From an uncultured Candidatus Saccharibacteria bacterium (lineage in GTDB: Bacteria > Patescibacteriota > Saccharimonadia > Saccharimonadales > Saccharimonadaceae): a stretch of 46,170 nucleotides of DNA. The stretch lies in assembly GCA_947367565.1 (NCBI GenBank), contig CANBEI010000004.1:1-46170 (forward strand), written 5' to 3'. The notes under the pieces were generated by a model. That model did not search any database, was not told where the DNA came from, and worked only from the letters and a program-made list of their open reading frames with translations. Position 1 is the stretch's first letter. Each line of letters opens with the position of its first letter. Positions 21,067-31,926 of this stretch are shown one piece after another. The translations under genes were made by a program, and so were the position numbers.

Positions 21067-23589
21067 TTATGTTCCTTTCGTTAATTCTTTTAACTTTGCT
21101 TCGACTTCCGCGCGATTAGTTTCGATGAGCCTCAAGCGAGCGTCAATCTCAACATGGGCGATTTTCAATGTACGAGACAAAATCGGATCATCGGATTTCT
21201 GGTCAAAGAAGCTATAAAAAGTCTGCGCTTCGGCCGGAGTCCGAATCAGATTAGCAGCATAGCGGGCGTAATCCTCGACGGATTTATCGCCGGTGAGCTG
21301 GACGACAAAATCCCAATGCTCGGTCAGCCATTTAATCGTGCGTTCGCACGTACGGTAATTGCGCAGGAGATAAATATATAGGAAAATGTGATCTTGCGGA
21401 CGCACAACGTCGGTTCGGTCAAGCAGGCTAAGGAGCTCATTCAGATGCTCGTCCTGTTCGGCGCAGGTAGTCAACGCCGCAAGTAATGCGCGCTTAATAT
21501 AAGGATCCGCTTCGGTCTGATATTTTGTAAGCCAAGGCGCAAAAACTTCAGTCTCATCGTTTTTCAACTTTGCACCAAGGACGCGGCCAAGTAATTCGGA
21601 ATCAATACTCGCAAAATCGTCGCGGTAAAGTTTAAGCAGCTCATCAGTGGTACTTTCATCTTCACTATAACGCGCAATGCTAAGTAAAATATCACGCGCA
21701 CAAGCCTGATCAGCATCCAAAATCGGTGTAAAATCAATCTCTGCAAAACGCGCACTATATATATTATGGAGGAATTTCTTGTAATTCCCCGCTGCTTCGC
21801 TTTCGGGCGGGCAGAAAAGCTTCAGATCATCAAGAATACTTGCGACAACGTCAAGTACGGCCGCCGAGTCCTCGGTCTGGAACTTCGGTATCAAGTCGAG
21901 GAGCGAAGCTGAGGAAGCATGCCCGGCCTTCGCGAGGAGCATGCGGTCGATCAAGAGACGGAGCTTTTGCTCGGTAGATAGCTGGCTAAAATTATCCAGT
22001 TTCTTCTTAAATTCTTCATCGCCAAGGTCGAGCAAATAATGCCCAGACATATCATCCTTAACTTCGGGGAGCGGCCACTTAGAACCGTCGGTCGTTCCGT
22101 CGATTAAGAAACGCTGCTGCTCCCACCAAGCCTGATCGTCATTATGTGCTTCCTGGAGGGCAGGATAGCCGGGTTGAGAAATCCAAGCGTCCATGAAACG
22201 TTTGACATCGAAATCGGCATACGACTGGAGAGCAGTCCATAAATCATCGCCGACCGTATTTTTGTAGGCATATTTTTCGAAATAATAACGCATGCCTTGA
22301 TAAAAATTATCCTCACCCATCAGACGCATGAGCATAAGGACGAGACGGGCGCCCTTCGCGTAAACAATCGCGGCGTCAAAAAGCGTAGCAATTTCGGCGG
22401 GACTATGAACTTCCTGTTTCACGGCCTGAACGCCAGGCAAAGCGTCACGTTTCAAAGCAGCAAGGCAGTCGCCGGTGAAGAAATCTTGCCAAACTTTTAG
22501 TTCCGGATATAAAGCGTCGGCGGCAAAATACTCGATCACGGTCGCAAAGGATTCATTAAGCCACAGATCATCCCACCATTGCATCGTCACGAGGTCGCCG
22601 AACCATTGATGAGAAAGTTCGTGGGTAACCGTCGTCGCAACAGTACGCTTCACATCAACACTTGCGTCGCGATTCGCCAGCATCATGGATTCACGATAAG
22701 TTACCAGCCCCCAGTTCTCCATCGCGCCAGATTCAAAATCCGGCAAAGCGACTTGGTCGAGTTTTGGCAGGGGGTATTTTGTGCCGAACTTTTCGTCATA
22801 ATATTCGAGAGCTCGCGCGGCGGTGTCGTTGGCAAAAAGCAGACTTTCGAGCGGCTGATTGAGCGCGCAATAGGACGAAACGCGGACGCCGTTTTTGTTT
22901 ACGGTCGAGACACTCTGGAGCGGACCAACAACCCAAGCCAGGAGGTAAGTCGACATGCGAGGAGTCGACGCAAATTCGAAGCGCCCGTTAACATGCGTAA
23001 TGGACGGCATATTAGCAAGCACCACATCGCAAGATGGGTCATAATCTGGCACAATAATCGTCAAGTCGAAAATTGCTTTTGCAGCCGGCTCATCAATGCA
23101 CGGAAAAGCATTCCGAGCATAATGAGACTCAAATTGCGTAGCAACGAGTTTTTGGACTTGATGATTCCATTCGTAGGTCGAAAGATAGCACCCCTCCATA
23201 TTGCGGCTAAGTTTTGAAGAAAAAACGATCTCCAGGTCAATATCTTGATCAGGGGAAGATGAATCTATCGGATAATCGACAGGATCCTCGCTACACTTCT
23301 GGATAATATCATACATTTCATCCGTAACAGTAATCTCAATAACTTCGCCATCATAATGGAAATTGCATTCAGCGGAACCATAATTGCTAGATTCAGTCTC
23401 ATAGCCTCGCCAATATGGCTGCCAGGAAATACGTTGAATATCGAGATTAACTGCATGGAGTTTAATCACGCGTGAATCTCGGAGTTCACCTGTAATCTTA
23501 ACCTTACCCTTAAAAGTCTCTTCTTGCCGAAAGATGCATTCTTCCAATTGGTATCTACAGGGTTTGAAATAGTCTAAGAATCTCTCCAT
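21067..23589 (-). CDS. pepN: M1 family aminopeptidase
   Basis: GAMENWG and HELSHQWFGDLVTMQWWDDLWLNESFA (HExxH...E). Confidence 0.93.
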   Translation of the reverse strand: MERFLDYFKPCRYQLEECIFRQEETFKGKVKITGELRDSRVIKLHAVNLDIQRISWQPYWRGYETESSNYGSAECNFHYDGEVIEITVTDEMYDIIQKCSEDPVDYPIDSSSPDQDIDLEIVFSSKLSRNMEGCYLSTYEWNHQVQKLVATQFESHYARNAFPCIDEPAAKAIFDLTIIVPDYDPSCDVVLANMPSITHVNGRFEFASTPRMSTYLLAWVVGPLQSVSTVNKNGVRVSSYCALNQPLESLLFANDTAARALEYYDEKFGTKYPLPKLDQVALPDFESGAMENWGLVTYRESMMLANRDASVDVKRTVATTVTHELSHQWFGDLVTMQWWDDLWLNESFATVIEYFAADALYPELKVWQDFFTGDCLAALKRDALPGVQAVKQEVHSPAEIATLFDAAIVYAKGARLVLMLMRLMGEDNFYQGMRYYFEKYAYKNTVGDDLWTALQSYADFDVKRFMDAWISQPGYPALQEAHNDDQAWWEQQRFLIDGTTDGSKWPLPEVKDDMSGHYLLDLGDEEFKKKLDNFSQLSTEQKLRLLIDRMLLAKAGHASSASLLDLIPKFQTEDSAAVLDVVASILDDLKLFCPPESEAAGNYKKFLHNIYSARFAEIDFTPILDADQACARDILLSIARYSEDESTTDELLKLYRDDFASIDSELLGRVLGAKLKNDETEVFAPWLTKYQTEADPYIKRALLAALTTCAEQDEHLNELLSLLDRTDVVRPQDHIFLYIYLLRNYRTCERTIKWLTEHWDFVVQLTGDKSVEDYARYAANLIRTPAEAQTFYSFFDQKSDDPILSRTLKIAHVEIDARLRLIETNRAEVEAKLKELTKGT

Positions 23590-23669
23590 ATTAATATTAT
23601 ATCATGGAAAAACTGACCTCCAGGAGGCTATAATTCCATTATAGCATAAGTGTAATAAAAAGTCAATAT

Positions 23670-25283
23670 CTAAATCACGCGCGAGACTTCTTCGAGCGTA
23701 GTTTCGCCCCGCAAAGCCGCGAGAACGCCTTTTTGCTCGAGAGTGAGCATGCCGTGTGCGCGGGCTGAATCCTCAATCATATTAGTATTAACGTCCTTGA
23801 TATCGCCCCGTAGATACGCCTGGATATCCTCGGAAACAACCATCTGCTCCATTAATACAGTGCGGCCCTTATAGCCGAATGGCGCGTCATCGGATGGTAC
23901 TGGACGATACAACGTAATGTCGCCGCTCAAATCAACATCGAGGCCATAAAGTACGCGGCGGATATAACCTACCGTCGCTTCATCCGCGCGATAAGGCTCT
24001 TTGCTGTCGGAAAGCTTACGCACCAAGCGCTGAGCAATCAACATACGAATCGAGCTGGCAAAAATCGGGTTCGTGCCGATCAAATCAATCATACGCGCAA
24101 ACGCAGCGGCGGTGGAATTAGCGTGGAAAGATGAAAGCACGAGATGCCCGGTAATCGAAGCCTGGATTGCGGTCTTTGCAGTATCAGCATCGCGAATCTC
24201 ACCAACCATAACAACATCCGGATCGAGACGCAAAACCGAGCGCAAGCCCTCGGCGAACGAACCGCCGTCATTAGTATGAATCGGAATTTGCGTAATCCCC
24301 GTAATGCCATATTCAATTGGATCTTCCAAGGTAATAATCTTGCGGTCACTATTGTTGAGCGCGTTCAAAATCGAATATAGCGTTGTGCTTTTACCAGAAC
24401 CAGTCGGACCGACCATGAGGACGAGACCGCGTGGATGAGAAATGATCTCCCGAATAGTATCAAGTTCAGCTTCAGAGAGTCCAAGCAAATCCAGATTAAG
24501 CAAGCTCTCGTCAAAGTTAAACAAGCGCAAAACGGCATCTTGACCATACATCGTCGGAACGGTCTCGACGCGAATATTCAATAAGTGCGACGAACCGTTA
24601 TCGTAAATATCTTTCTGCATGTGCCCGGACTGCGGCTTAGTCGAAGCAGTTGAAAGATTGGCGCGCGCCGAAAGCTCACCCATAAGAATGCGATAACGAT
24701 CGCGACTGATTTCAGCGACCGGATGAAGGATGCCGTCGACACGCATACGGATGCGGATTTTGTCACGTAAATTTTCGATATGAATATCGGAGGCTTGGAG
24801 TTTATCGGCCTGGTCAATCAAAAAGTTAAAGACTTTTTCAGTCGAAACGGAGTTTAGAGTCTTACTAACTTCAGCAATTGTTTCAGAATCGCCTTCTTTG
24901 GCAATTTTAATGTCGTCATAATGTACTTGCTGCGGCGGGTCGTACCGCAACATAAAAGTCTGATAGGCGGAGTTTGAAATTAAGAAGAAATTCACATGGA
25001 GACCGTCTTCGGAATATTCTTTGCGCATTTTGCTCAGCAGACTATTTGGGGTCTGGCTGGTAATCATAAAGCGGTACGGTTCTTCACTATTTCCCTGCTC
25101 AAGCGGAATAATGAAGTCGCTGTGCATCTGGGAAATCGGAATAGTGTCGGATTTATTGATGAGAGGAACGACTTGCTCGAACTCGCGCGTGTCGAGATAT
25201 GGTAAGCCCAAAATTTTCGCCCGCTCGCGAGTAGCGCGCTCTTCATTATCTCGTCGTTTACGCTGTACTTCCTGTTCGTCCAT
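23670..25283 (-). CDS. pilB: Type IV pilus assembly / type II secretion ATPase
   Basis: VGPTGSGKSTTLYSIL, ITLEDPIEY, LRLDPDVVMVGEIRDADTAKTAIQASITGHLVLSSFHANS. Confidence 0.92.
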   Translation of the reverse strand: MDEQEVQRKRRDNEERATRERAKILGLPYLDTREFEQVVPLINKSDTIPISQMHSDFIIPLEQGNSEEPYRFMITSQTPNSLLSKMRKEYSEDGLHVNFFLISNSAYQTFMLRYDPPQQVHYDDIKIAKEGDSETIAEVSKTLNSVSTEKVFNFLIDQADKLQASDIHIENLRDKIRIRMRVDGILHPVAEISRDRYRILMGELSARANLSTASTKPQSGHMQKDIYDNGSSHLLNIRVETVPTMYGQDAVLRLFNFDESLLNLDLLGLSEAELDTIREIISHPRGLVLMVGPTGSGKSTTLYSILNALNNSDRKIITLEDPIEYGITGITQIPIHTNDGGSFAEGLRSVLRLDPDVVMVGEIRDADTAKTAIQASITGHLVLSSFHANSTAAAFARMIDLIGTNPIFASSIRMLIAQRLVRKLSDSKEPYRADEATVGYIRRVLYGLDVDLSGDITLYRPVPSDDAPFGYKGRTVLMEQMVVSEDIQAYLRGDIKDVNTNMIEDSARAHGMLTLEQKGVLAALRGETTLEEVSRVI

Positions 25284-25353
25284 ATGCCCACTTAATACTT
25301 ATGGAATAATTATAGCATACTATCGCCGTCATCGTCTATGTTAAAATAGAGAG

Positions 25354-27834
25354 GTGAAACCGTATCAATTCTTCATGCGCGCACTGAATGAGATGTACGC
25401 GAGCGCAGAAAAGCGAGGGATAAAAACCCCAGAACAAATTAGTCAGGGGCGGTTTGCTGATTTCGGTTATCAGATCGATGCGGTTAAGCAAGGCTTAGAT
25501 TGTTTAGAAAAATATGACGGAGTGATTATTGCGGACGTGGTCGGATTAGGAAAGTCGATAATTGCAGCAACAATTGCATATAATCTTACAATGTCAAGAA
25601 TAGTAGTCATCACACCGCCGCATCTTAAAAAGCAATGGGGAGGATACGTTGAGAAATTTCAGTTACAAAACGTACAGGTCGTCAGTTGCGGGAAGCTAGA
25701 AGAGCTGCATCATATGGCACCGGCGACCGAGCCGACGTTATATATTATCGACGAAGCGCACCGATTTCGAAACGAAAACACCACGCAATACCGGATATTG
25801 CACCAAATAGTACGCGCAAAATCGGAGAATAAGGTTATATTATTGACGGCGACGCCGTACAATAATCACCCGAAGGATATTTATGCGCTGATAAAATTAT
25901 TCCAAATCCCAGGTCGAGCGACTTTGAACACCGTAGACAATCTCGGATTGAGATTTGGACAGCTAATTGCAGAATATAATCAATTAGAAAAGCTAGGTAA
26001 ACGCAAAATGGCTCCAGAAGTCAAGGCACAGCTTAGCGAAGTGTCGCAGCGAATGCGAACGATAATCGAACCGGTTGTAATTCGCCGGTCACGAGTCGAT
26101 CTAGCGGAGGTGAAAAAATATGCGGAGGACTTGGAGAAGCAAAAGATTAGTTTCGCAAGAGTGCAAGACCCAGAGTTAGTTAATTATGATCTAGGCGAGT
26201 TGACGGAGAAATATTGCAAAGTATTGGAAGAATTAAATAATGGAGAGTTCCGCGGAACAAAATATAAACCGCTAACTTATCTACGAGATGAGGAAGAATT
26301 TAGTATAGAATATGCACCAATTTTTCGTTTCAATCGTACACAACAACTTAATATGGCGAAGTTGGCGCGACGACTTTTCGTATTGCGCTTTGAAAGTTCG
26401 CAAGATGCATTTCGAAAAACTCTGGAGAATATGATTGCGGCGCATCGCGCAAGCGTTGAACTTTGGCGGCAGGAAAAATTAGTAGCCATTTCTAAAAACA
26501 AAACTCTAAAAAACTTAGATGGTGTGGAGGATGAGAGGTTTACAATACCAAGTAAACTATTAAGGGCGGAATTCTTGGAAGACGTAACGGCGGATTTGGA
26601 ATGGCTAGAAAAGACGCATCAAAAATGGTTTGGTCAAGATAGGACAAAAAGCGACCCAAAACAGGAACGTGTCGAAACGATAATTGAAGAATTATTGCGC
26701 GAAAACCCGGAGCGAAAAATCGTAATTTTTACAAGTTTTGCGGACACGGCGCAATATATAGTTCAAAAACTGCGCGCAAGCGGCTTCACAAAAGTATTAT
26801 CGTACACGAGTAATAGTAGTCAAATAGTGAAAGATGTTGTGACGCGGAATTTTGATGCAGCGGTAGACTGGGGTGAGCGCGAAGATGATTATAGTATCAT
26901 AGTAGCGACAGATGCCTTGTCAGAAGGTTTTAACTTGCATCGTGCGGGCGTGATAATTAATTATGATATACCTTATAATCCGACACGAGTAGTGCAAAGA
27001 GTTGGACGGATTAATCGAATAGATCAACGCGTATTTGATGAGTTAAAAATATATAATCTATTTCCAACGGCAATCGGGGAGAATATAGTTAACGTCAAAG
27101 GAATTTCTAGCCTGAAAATATTACTGATGAATCAAGTTATTGGAAATGATACAAAAGTACTGACGAGAGATGAAGATGTTGAGGAGTTTTTGCAACAGCA
27201 ATATCAAACGGTTGATGTGGATAGAGAGGCAGCATGGGATAATAAATATCGAAATATTTATAATGCAGGATTAGAAACGAGAGATTTGGCGCGTAAAATA
27301 CCGCTAGGCGCGACAATCACAAGACAACGTCATGAATTGAAGGATACGAGCATTGCCTTAGTGCGACGTGGCAGGAATGTTGTGTTTCTGAGATCAACTA
27401 AGGGCGACGACATAGATGTCTTGGCGCCGGAAAAAGCGTTGGAAATTTTGCGAGCCGATAAAGATGAAGAGGAGATAAAAAGCGACCAGTCCGATAGCTT
27501 ACAGAAATTTGAGCGTGAACTCAAGAAGCCATATGAGCTACCAAAAATGCTCGGCAATCATGGTTATGCACTTGACATAATTGAAGTGCTGAGTGAGGCA
27601 TGTACGGATGAAAAGGAGTATTTAGACAAATTGTACGATGGGATACGAAGATATGATGATTTATGTGAGGCGGAACTGCAAATAATTGCACGACTCGAAC
27701 TAGACAACCTAAGACAGGCGTTACAAAAATTGCGAGTACAAATTCCAGAATGGTATTTGGATGCAAGTCAAGCGAAAGCCGAGACGATTGAGTCCGCGAA
27801 GGCAGAGATTGTATTGGTGGAGAACTTTCAATGA
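25354..27834 (+). CDS. SNF2-like helicase of a helicase-methyltransferase module
   Basis: Motif I ADVVGLGKSIIAA, II IIDEAHRF, III LLTATPYNN, V/VI ATDALSEGFNLHRAGVIINYDIPYNPTRVVQRVGRINRID. GTG start exactly 6 nt after TAAAAT. Confidence 0.85.
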   Translation: MKPYQFFMRALNEMYASAEKRGIKTPEQISQGRFADFGYQIDAVKQGLDCLEKYDGVIIADVVGLGKSIIAATIAYNLTMSRIVVITPPHLKKQWGGYVEKFQLQNVQVVSCGKLEELHHMAPATEPTLYIIDEAHRFRNENTTQYRILHQIVRAKSENKVILLTATPYNNHPKDIYALIKLFQIPGRATLNTVDNLGLRFGQLIAEYNQLEKLGKRKMAPEVKAQLSEVSQRMRTIIEPVVIRRSRVDLAEVKKYAEDLEKQKISFARVQDPELVNYDLGELTEKYCKVLEELNNGEFRGTKYKPLTYLRDEEEFSIEYAPIFRFNRTQQLNMAKLARRLFVLRFESSQDAFRKTLENMIAAHRASVELWRQEKLVAISKNKTLKNLDGVEDERFTIPSKLLRAEFLEDVTADLEWLEKTHQKWFGQDRTKSDPKQERVETIIEELLRENPERKIVIFTSFADTAQYIVQKLRASGFTKVLSYTSNSSQIVKDVVTRNFDAAVDWGEREDDYSIIVATDALSEGFNLHRAGVIINYDIPYNPTRVVQRVGRINRIDQRVFDELKIYNLFPTAIGENIVNVKGISSLKILLMNQVIGNDTKVLTRDEDVEEFLQQQYQTVDVDREAAWDNKYRNIYNAGLETRDLARKIPLGATITRQRHELKDTSIALVRRGRNVVFLRSTKGDDIDVLAPEKALEILRADKDEEEIKSDQSDSLQKFERELKKPYELPKMLGNHGYALDIIEVLSEACTDEKEYLDKLYDGIRRYDDLCEAELQIIARLELDNLRQALQKLRVQIPEWYLDASQAKAETIESAKAEIVLVENFQ

Positions 27835-30782
27835 CGCAAAGAGATTTGTTTGATAGTAAATTTGATGAGCGAAAATTTCGGGATTTCGTCGTAAGGTTAT
27901 TACCGGATTTCGAGAAAGAGCGGCGACCAATTGTAACGAATGGAATTTTGAAAAATGTAAAAATACTAGGTTCAAGTGAAGCTTGTAAATTAGCGGTGAT
28001 TGTCGTACGAGTGGACGAAACACAAAGCAAAAAACGAATAATGATTACACAAGAGGCGTTTCGAATACTAAAACAACATCGAATCCGAAACGCGCTAGTT
28101 GCGTTTTATACCGATTCGGAAAACTGGCGACTTTCGCTATTAACCTCTACACTAGAAGTCAGAGACGGAAAGGTGATTAGTAAGACTGGCGACCCGCATA
28201 GATATTCGTATTTGCTCGGACCGAAGGCAAAAGTTAAAACACCAAGAAAGTTTCTGCTGAAGCAAGGACCAGTCGCAAATCTAAAAGAACTGAAAGAAAG
28301 ATTTTCGGTCGAAGTCGTCAACAAACAATTTTATAGTTTAATTGCGACACAATTTATAAAATTAATCGGTGGTGAACGCGGTGAGGGGCGAACACATAAA
28401 GTTTATCCAGCGCAGCTAAAAATGCCGGTGGGTGAAGAAAAGGGCACCGTAGAATTCGCAGTGCGATTAATTGGACGAGTTATCTTCTGCTGGTTTCTAA
28501 AGGAAAAACGAAGCGCTGCGGGCTTGAATTTAATACCGGAAAATTTGGTATCAGTGAACGCGGTGCGACGGCATCCGGATTATTACCATAACGTATTGGA
28601 GTCCGTATTCTTTGGTTGTTTGAACACGAAGTTCGAGGAGCGCGATGAGTTTTTAAGACAGGCGCCGTTTAGCCAAATTCCCTATTTGAACGGCGGGATG
28701 TTTAACCCGCAAGTGAGCGATTTTTATAAAAAGACAGAACGAGTTGAGATTCCTGATGAGTGGTTTGCGGAATTATTTGAGATTTTAAGCCAGTATAATT
28801 TTACAGTTGATGAGAATACGGAATTGGACGTTGATTTGTCGATTGACCCGGAAATGTTGGGGAGAATATTTGAAAACTTGCTCGCAGAAATCAATCCGGA
28901 AACAGGCGAATCGGCGCGCAAGGCAACAGGAAGCTATTATACGCCGAGAGAAGTTGTTGCATATATGGTGGATGAATCTCTGAGTGATTTTTTGAGACGA
29001 GAGACGGGGCTTACGACCGATAAGGTTACGAGTTTAATGGGGTATGACGATATAAGCAGTGCAGAGCTGACGACTAAAGAACGAAAGTCGGTTGTTGAGG
29101 CGTTGGCGAGATTAAAAATCTTAGATCCAGCGTGCGGGTCGGGCGCGTTTCCGATGGGAATTTTGCAGAAAGTATTTTATATCCTACAACGGGTCGATCC
29201 AAGCGGAGCGCTGTGGTACGAGAAACAGAAGACAACGGAAAATTTGCGCGAGAAATTTGCGAACGGAAATTATGATTATATTCGTAAACTTGGAATTATC
29301 CAACAAAGTATTTTTGGTGTGGATATTCAGCCGATTGCAACGGAAATTGCAAAATTGAGATGCTTTTTGGCCTTAATGATTGAAGAGAAAGTTGATGACA
29401 CGAAACCAAATCGCGGGATTCATCCGCTACCAAATTTAGATTTTAAATTTGTAACGGCGAATACGTTAAAGTTCTTGCCGGAAAATCCAAACGACCCATT
29501 CAATATGTTTGAAAAAGGCGAGGAGGTGGAGTTAGTTAGGAAAGTCCGCAGCGATTATTTTATGGCGAATAAGGCGGGGCGCGCATTTTTGAAAGCGGAA
29601 TTTGATGAAGCGCAAAGTGGAATTTCGGAGACGAAGCAAGAGCTAGCAGCAGCGCGATATCGAAGCCTAGTGAAGTGGAAACCATTTGTAAATCAACAGA
29701 CAGATTGGTTTGATAGTGAATGGATGTTCGGCGTCAAAGAATTCGATATTATAATCGGCAACCCACCGTATGGCGCTACGCTCACAGAGGGCGAGCAAAA
29801 ATACTACTTGGAACATTATAAGGCAGCAAAGTCGCAAGGAGGGGTAAAAGGATCGCTAGATACTTTTGCTTTGTTCGTAGAACGAGGTCTAGGGATGCTA
29901 AAAACGGGCGGGAGGTTAGCATATATCGTACCGATGGCGATTACGTCGAATGACGCGATGACGGCACTGCAAAACGAGATAGAACAAACGTGCGAGACGA
30001 TACGAATTGCTTCATTCATGGATCGACCACGACAAATTTTTGAGCATGCCGGAGTGCGCACATCGATTGTGTTTCTAGAAAAAACAAACACGCCAACAAA
30101 AAAGCTATATATGACACGACCGATGCGGCGCGGAAGTGAGATGTCGATACGAGAAGTGCTTGAACGGCTAGAATATGTTGAAGCATACAAGTACAAAATA
30201 TATGGGCGGTACCCAAAAGTCGGAAATCGATGTGAAGTTGAGATATTGGAGAAAATTTTTCAAACCGGGCGATGCGTAGAAAATTATGCTGATACGGATT
30301 CGGATGAGATGTTTTATTACCGGGCGGCAGGAGGGCGATATTTTAATGTTGTCACCTTGTCGGCGGTTGAGACTTCGGCGGAGCGAGAGTATCGCGCAAG
30401 ACACGCGGCATTAATCGCAGCATGCCTATCGACATCGTTGTTTTGGTTTTACCAACAAATTTATACAGACGGACTAAATTTGAAGGGATATGAAATCGAT
30501 AAATTTCCTTTGCCGAATTTTGAAGAAGTCGATATGAAAACGTTAGAAAAAATTGAAGCAGCGTATTTGCGATATTTGAATGAGATTGAAGCGAACGTAA
30601 ACCTAAAGAACGCAGCAGAAGAATCGCGGTATAGCGTTCGGCAGTTCAAAGAGTATAAAATTGCAAAATCGAAAAAGCTAATCGATGAGATGGATGATTT
30701 GGTGGGGCCGTTGTATGGACTAAATATGAAAGAAGTGGAATATATTAAGCGATACGAAGAGAAGTTTCGGCAAAACGATTAA
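27831..30782 (+). CDS. Eco57I-like class I N6-adenine DNA methyltransferase
   Basis: Motif I ILDPACGSGAFPMGIL, motif IV IIIGNPPYGA, SYYTPREVVAYMVDESL; ATGA overlap with the helicase. Confidence 0.88.
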   Translation: MTQRDLFDSKFDERKFRDFVVRLLPDFEKERRPIVTNGILKNVKILGSSEACKLAVIVVRVDETQSKKRIMITQEAFRILKQHRIRNALVAFYTDSENWRLSLLTSTLEVRDGKVISKTGDPHRYSYLLGPKAKVKTPRKFLLKQGPVANLKELKERFSVEVVNKQFYSLIATQFIKLIGGERGEGRTHKVYPAQLKMPVGEEKGTVEFAVRLIGRVIFCWFLKEKRSAAGLNLIPENLVSVNAVRRHPDYYHNVLESVFFGCLNTKFEERDEFLRQAPFSQIPYLNGGMFNPQVSDFYKKTERVEIPDEWFAELFEILSQYNFTVDENTELDVDLSIDPEMLGRIFENLLAEINPETGESARKATGSYYTPREVVAYMVDESLSDFLRRETGLTTDKVTSLMGYDDISSAELTTKERKSVVEALARLKILDPACGSGAFPMGILQKVFYILQRVDPSGALWYEKQKTTENLREKFANGNYDYIRKLGIIQQSIFGVDIQPIATEIAKLRCFLALMIEEKVDDTKPNRGIHPLPNLDFKFVTANTLKFLPENPNDPFNMFEKGEEVELVRKVRSDYFMANKAGRAFLKAEFDEAQSGISETKQELAAARYRSLVKWKPFVNQQTDWFDSEWMFGVKEFDIIIGNPPYGATLTEGEQKYYLEHYKAAKSQGGVKGSLDTFALFVERGLGMLKTGGRLAYIVPMAITSNDAMTALQNEIEQTCETIRIASFMDRPRQIFEHAGVRTSIVFLEKTNTPTKKLYMTRPMRRGSEMSIREVLERLEYVEAYKYKIYGRYPKVGNRCEVEILEKIFQTGRCVENYADTDSDEMFYYRAAGGRYFNVVTLSAVETSAEREYRARHAALIAACLSTSLFWFYQQIYTDGLNLKGYEIDKFPLPNFEEVDMKTLEKIEAAYLRYLNEIEANVNLKNAAEESRYSVRQFKEYKIAKSKKLIDEMDDLVGPLYGLNMKEVEYIKRYEEKFRQND

Positions 30783-31792
30783 TAGTCACTGTGGCCTTCG
30801 TCGTAAGCGTCTTCGAGAATATCTCGGCAAGTCTGGTCACAATTGTCGCTCTCATAATAGCTGTCGCCATAGTAGCCATAGAGCTTGTCATATTGACCCT
30901 GACTATATGCCTCCATTTCTAAATCATCCCAGCAGCGACCAGCCTCGTAATGTTGACAAGTACGTGATGCGCTACCCGACGTATTGGTGCTCGTGCTGCT
31001 GGGGCTATCCTGATGGTATTTATTGTAATTTTCTTCAGCTTTGCGTTTTTCTTCAGCTTTTTTGTCGAGATATTCGGCACGTTCACGACAGAGATTAACC
31101 TCGTCGCGAGCACTATGGCCTGGATGATTAGTATCATAAAGTTCACAAGCACGATACACTGGCAGTCGTGTTATAATAAGCGTCTTAGTCGCTTCGCCGC
31201 GTTTATTCTGAACTTTAATGCGGTACTTAGTTGGCTCAGTATCAGCAGATTCATTAAACCGCAAACCTCCGCCATCAATGATATAAGTAAATTTATCATC
31301 TAGGGTCGTAGTCTGATCTTTTAAATCGGGATTATTCACGCTACGCCAAGAAGCACTGTCTGGTTTATTTTCGAGGGCAAGCTTGGTAATTGAGAGCGTG
31401 GCCTTGGCTTTTTTGTAAGTAGCAGCTTCCGGGGTAACCTCGATCACGATATTTGGTGTATTGTCGCAATTATATTCATAGTGGAGGCAGTGGTCTGTTA
31501 GTGTGACGTAATAGTTTCCGTTTTCTTCGGTGATTACTTCGCCAAGGAGCGGTTCAAGATCGGCATTAGCGCTGATATAATCCGGTTTTAACTCAAGTGA
31601 GATTTCAGGAGCAACCACTGGACTGCCATACCAAGAGACATTTGCGCAGAGAAAAGCATGAATGAGACCTAGGAGGGATGCGCCGCAAAGAATTGAACCT
31701 AGGATAGTTCCTTCGCGCCCGAATTGCGAAAAGAAATTCCAAAGTTTCAGCAGGATGGCGAGAAGAATAATAACGAGAATAAAAGTAAACAT
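30779..31792 (-). CDS. Hypothetical membrane protein with extracellular domain and cysteine-containing C-terminus
   Basis: Two N-terminal TMs; stop codon overlaps the methyltransferase stop convergently. Confidence 0.6.
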   Translation of the reverse strand: MFTFILVIILLAILLKLWNFFSQFGREGTILGSILCGASLLGLIHAFLCANVSWYGSPVVAPEISLELKPDYISANADLEPLLGEVITEENGNYYVTLTDHCLHYEYNCDNTPNIVIEVTPEAATYKKAKATLSITKLALENKPDSASWRSVNNPDLKDQTTTLDDKFTYIIDGGGLRFNESADTEPTKYRIKVQNKRGEATKTLIITRLPVYRACELYDTNHPGHSARDEVNLCRERAEYLDKKAEEKRKAEENYNKYHQDSPSSTSTNTSGSASRTCQHYEAGRCWDDLEMEAYSQGQYDKLYGYYGDSYYESDNCDQTCRDILEDAYDEGHSDY

Positions 31793-31810
31793 GTCAAAAA
31801 TTTCGATTAT

Positions 31811-31849
31811 CAAATCTGATTTCTGAAACTCCAGCTTCAGGAATCAGAT
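31811..31849. terminator. Hairpin immediately 3' of tRNA-Arg
   Basis: aatctgattcctgaagctggagtttcagaaatcagatt. Confidence 0.6.
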
Positions 31850-31926
31850 TGGTACACCGGATAGGACTCGAACCTACGACCCTCTGTTCCGAAGACAGAT
31901 GCTCTAATCCACTGAGCTACCGGTGC
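31850..31926 (-). tRNA. tRNA-Arg(TCG), CCA encoded
   Basis: Reverse complement gcaccggtagctcagtggattagagcatctgtcttcggaacaga...gttcgagtcctatccggtgtacca. Confidence 0.93.

Noticed and set aside
22579-23217. 212-aa plus-strand ORF
   Set aside because: Fully antisense to the well-supported M1 aminopeptidase; no promoter or SD, basic low-quality composition.
25354-30782. Complete DISARM or BREX system
   Set aside because: Only helicase and methylase are present; no drmA/B/C, brxA/B/C/Z or pglZ-like neighbours in the window.
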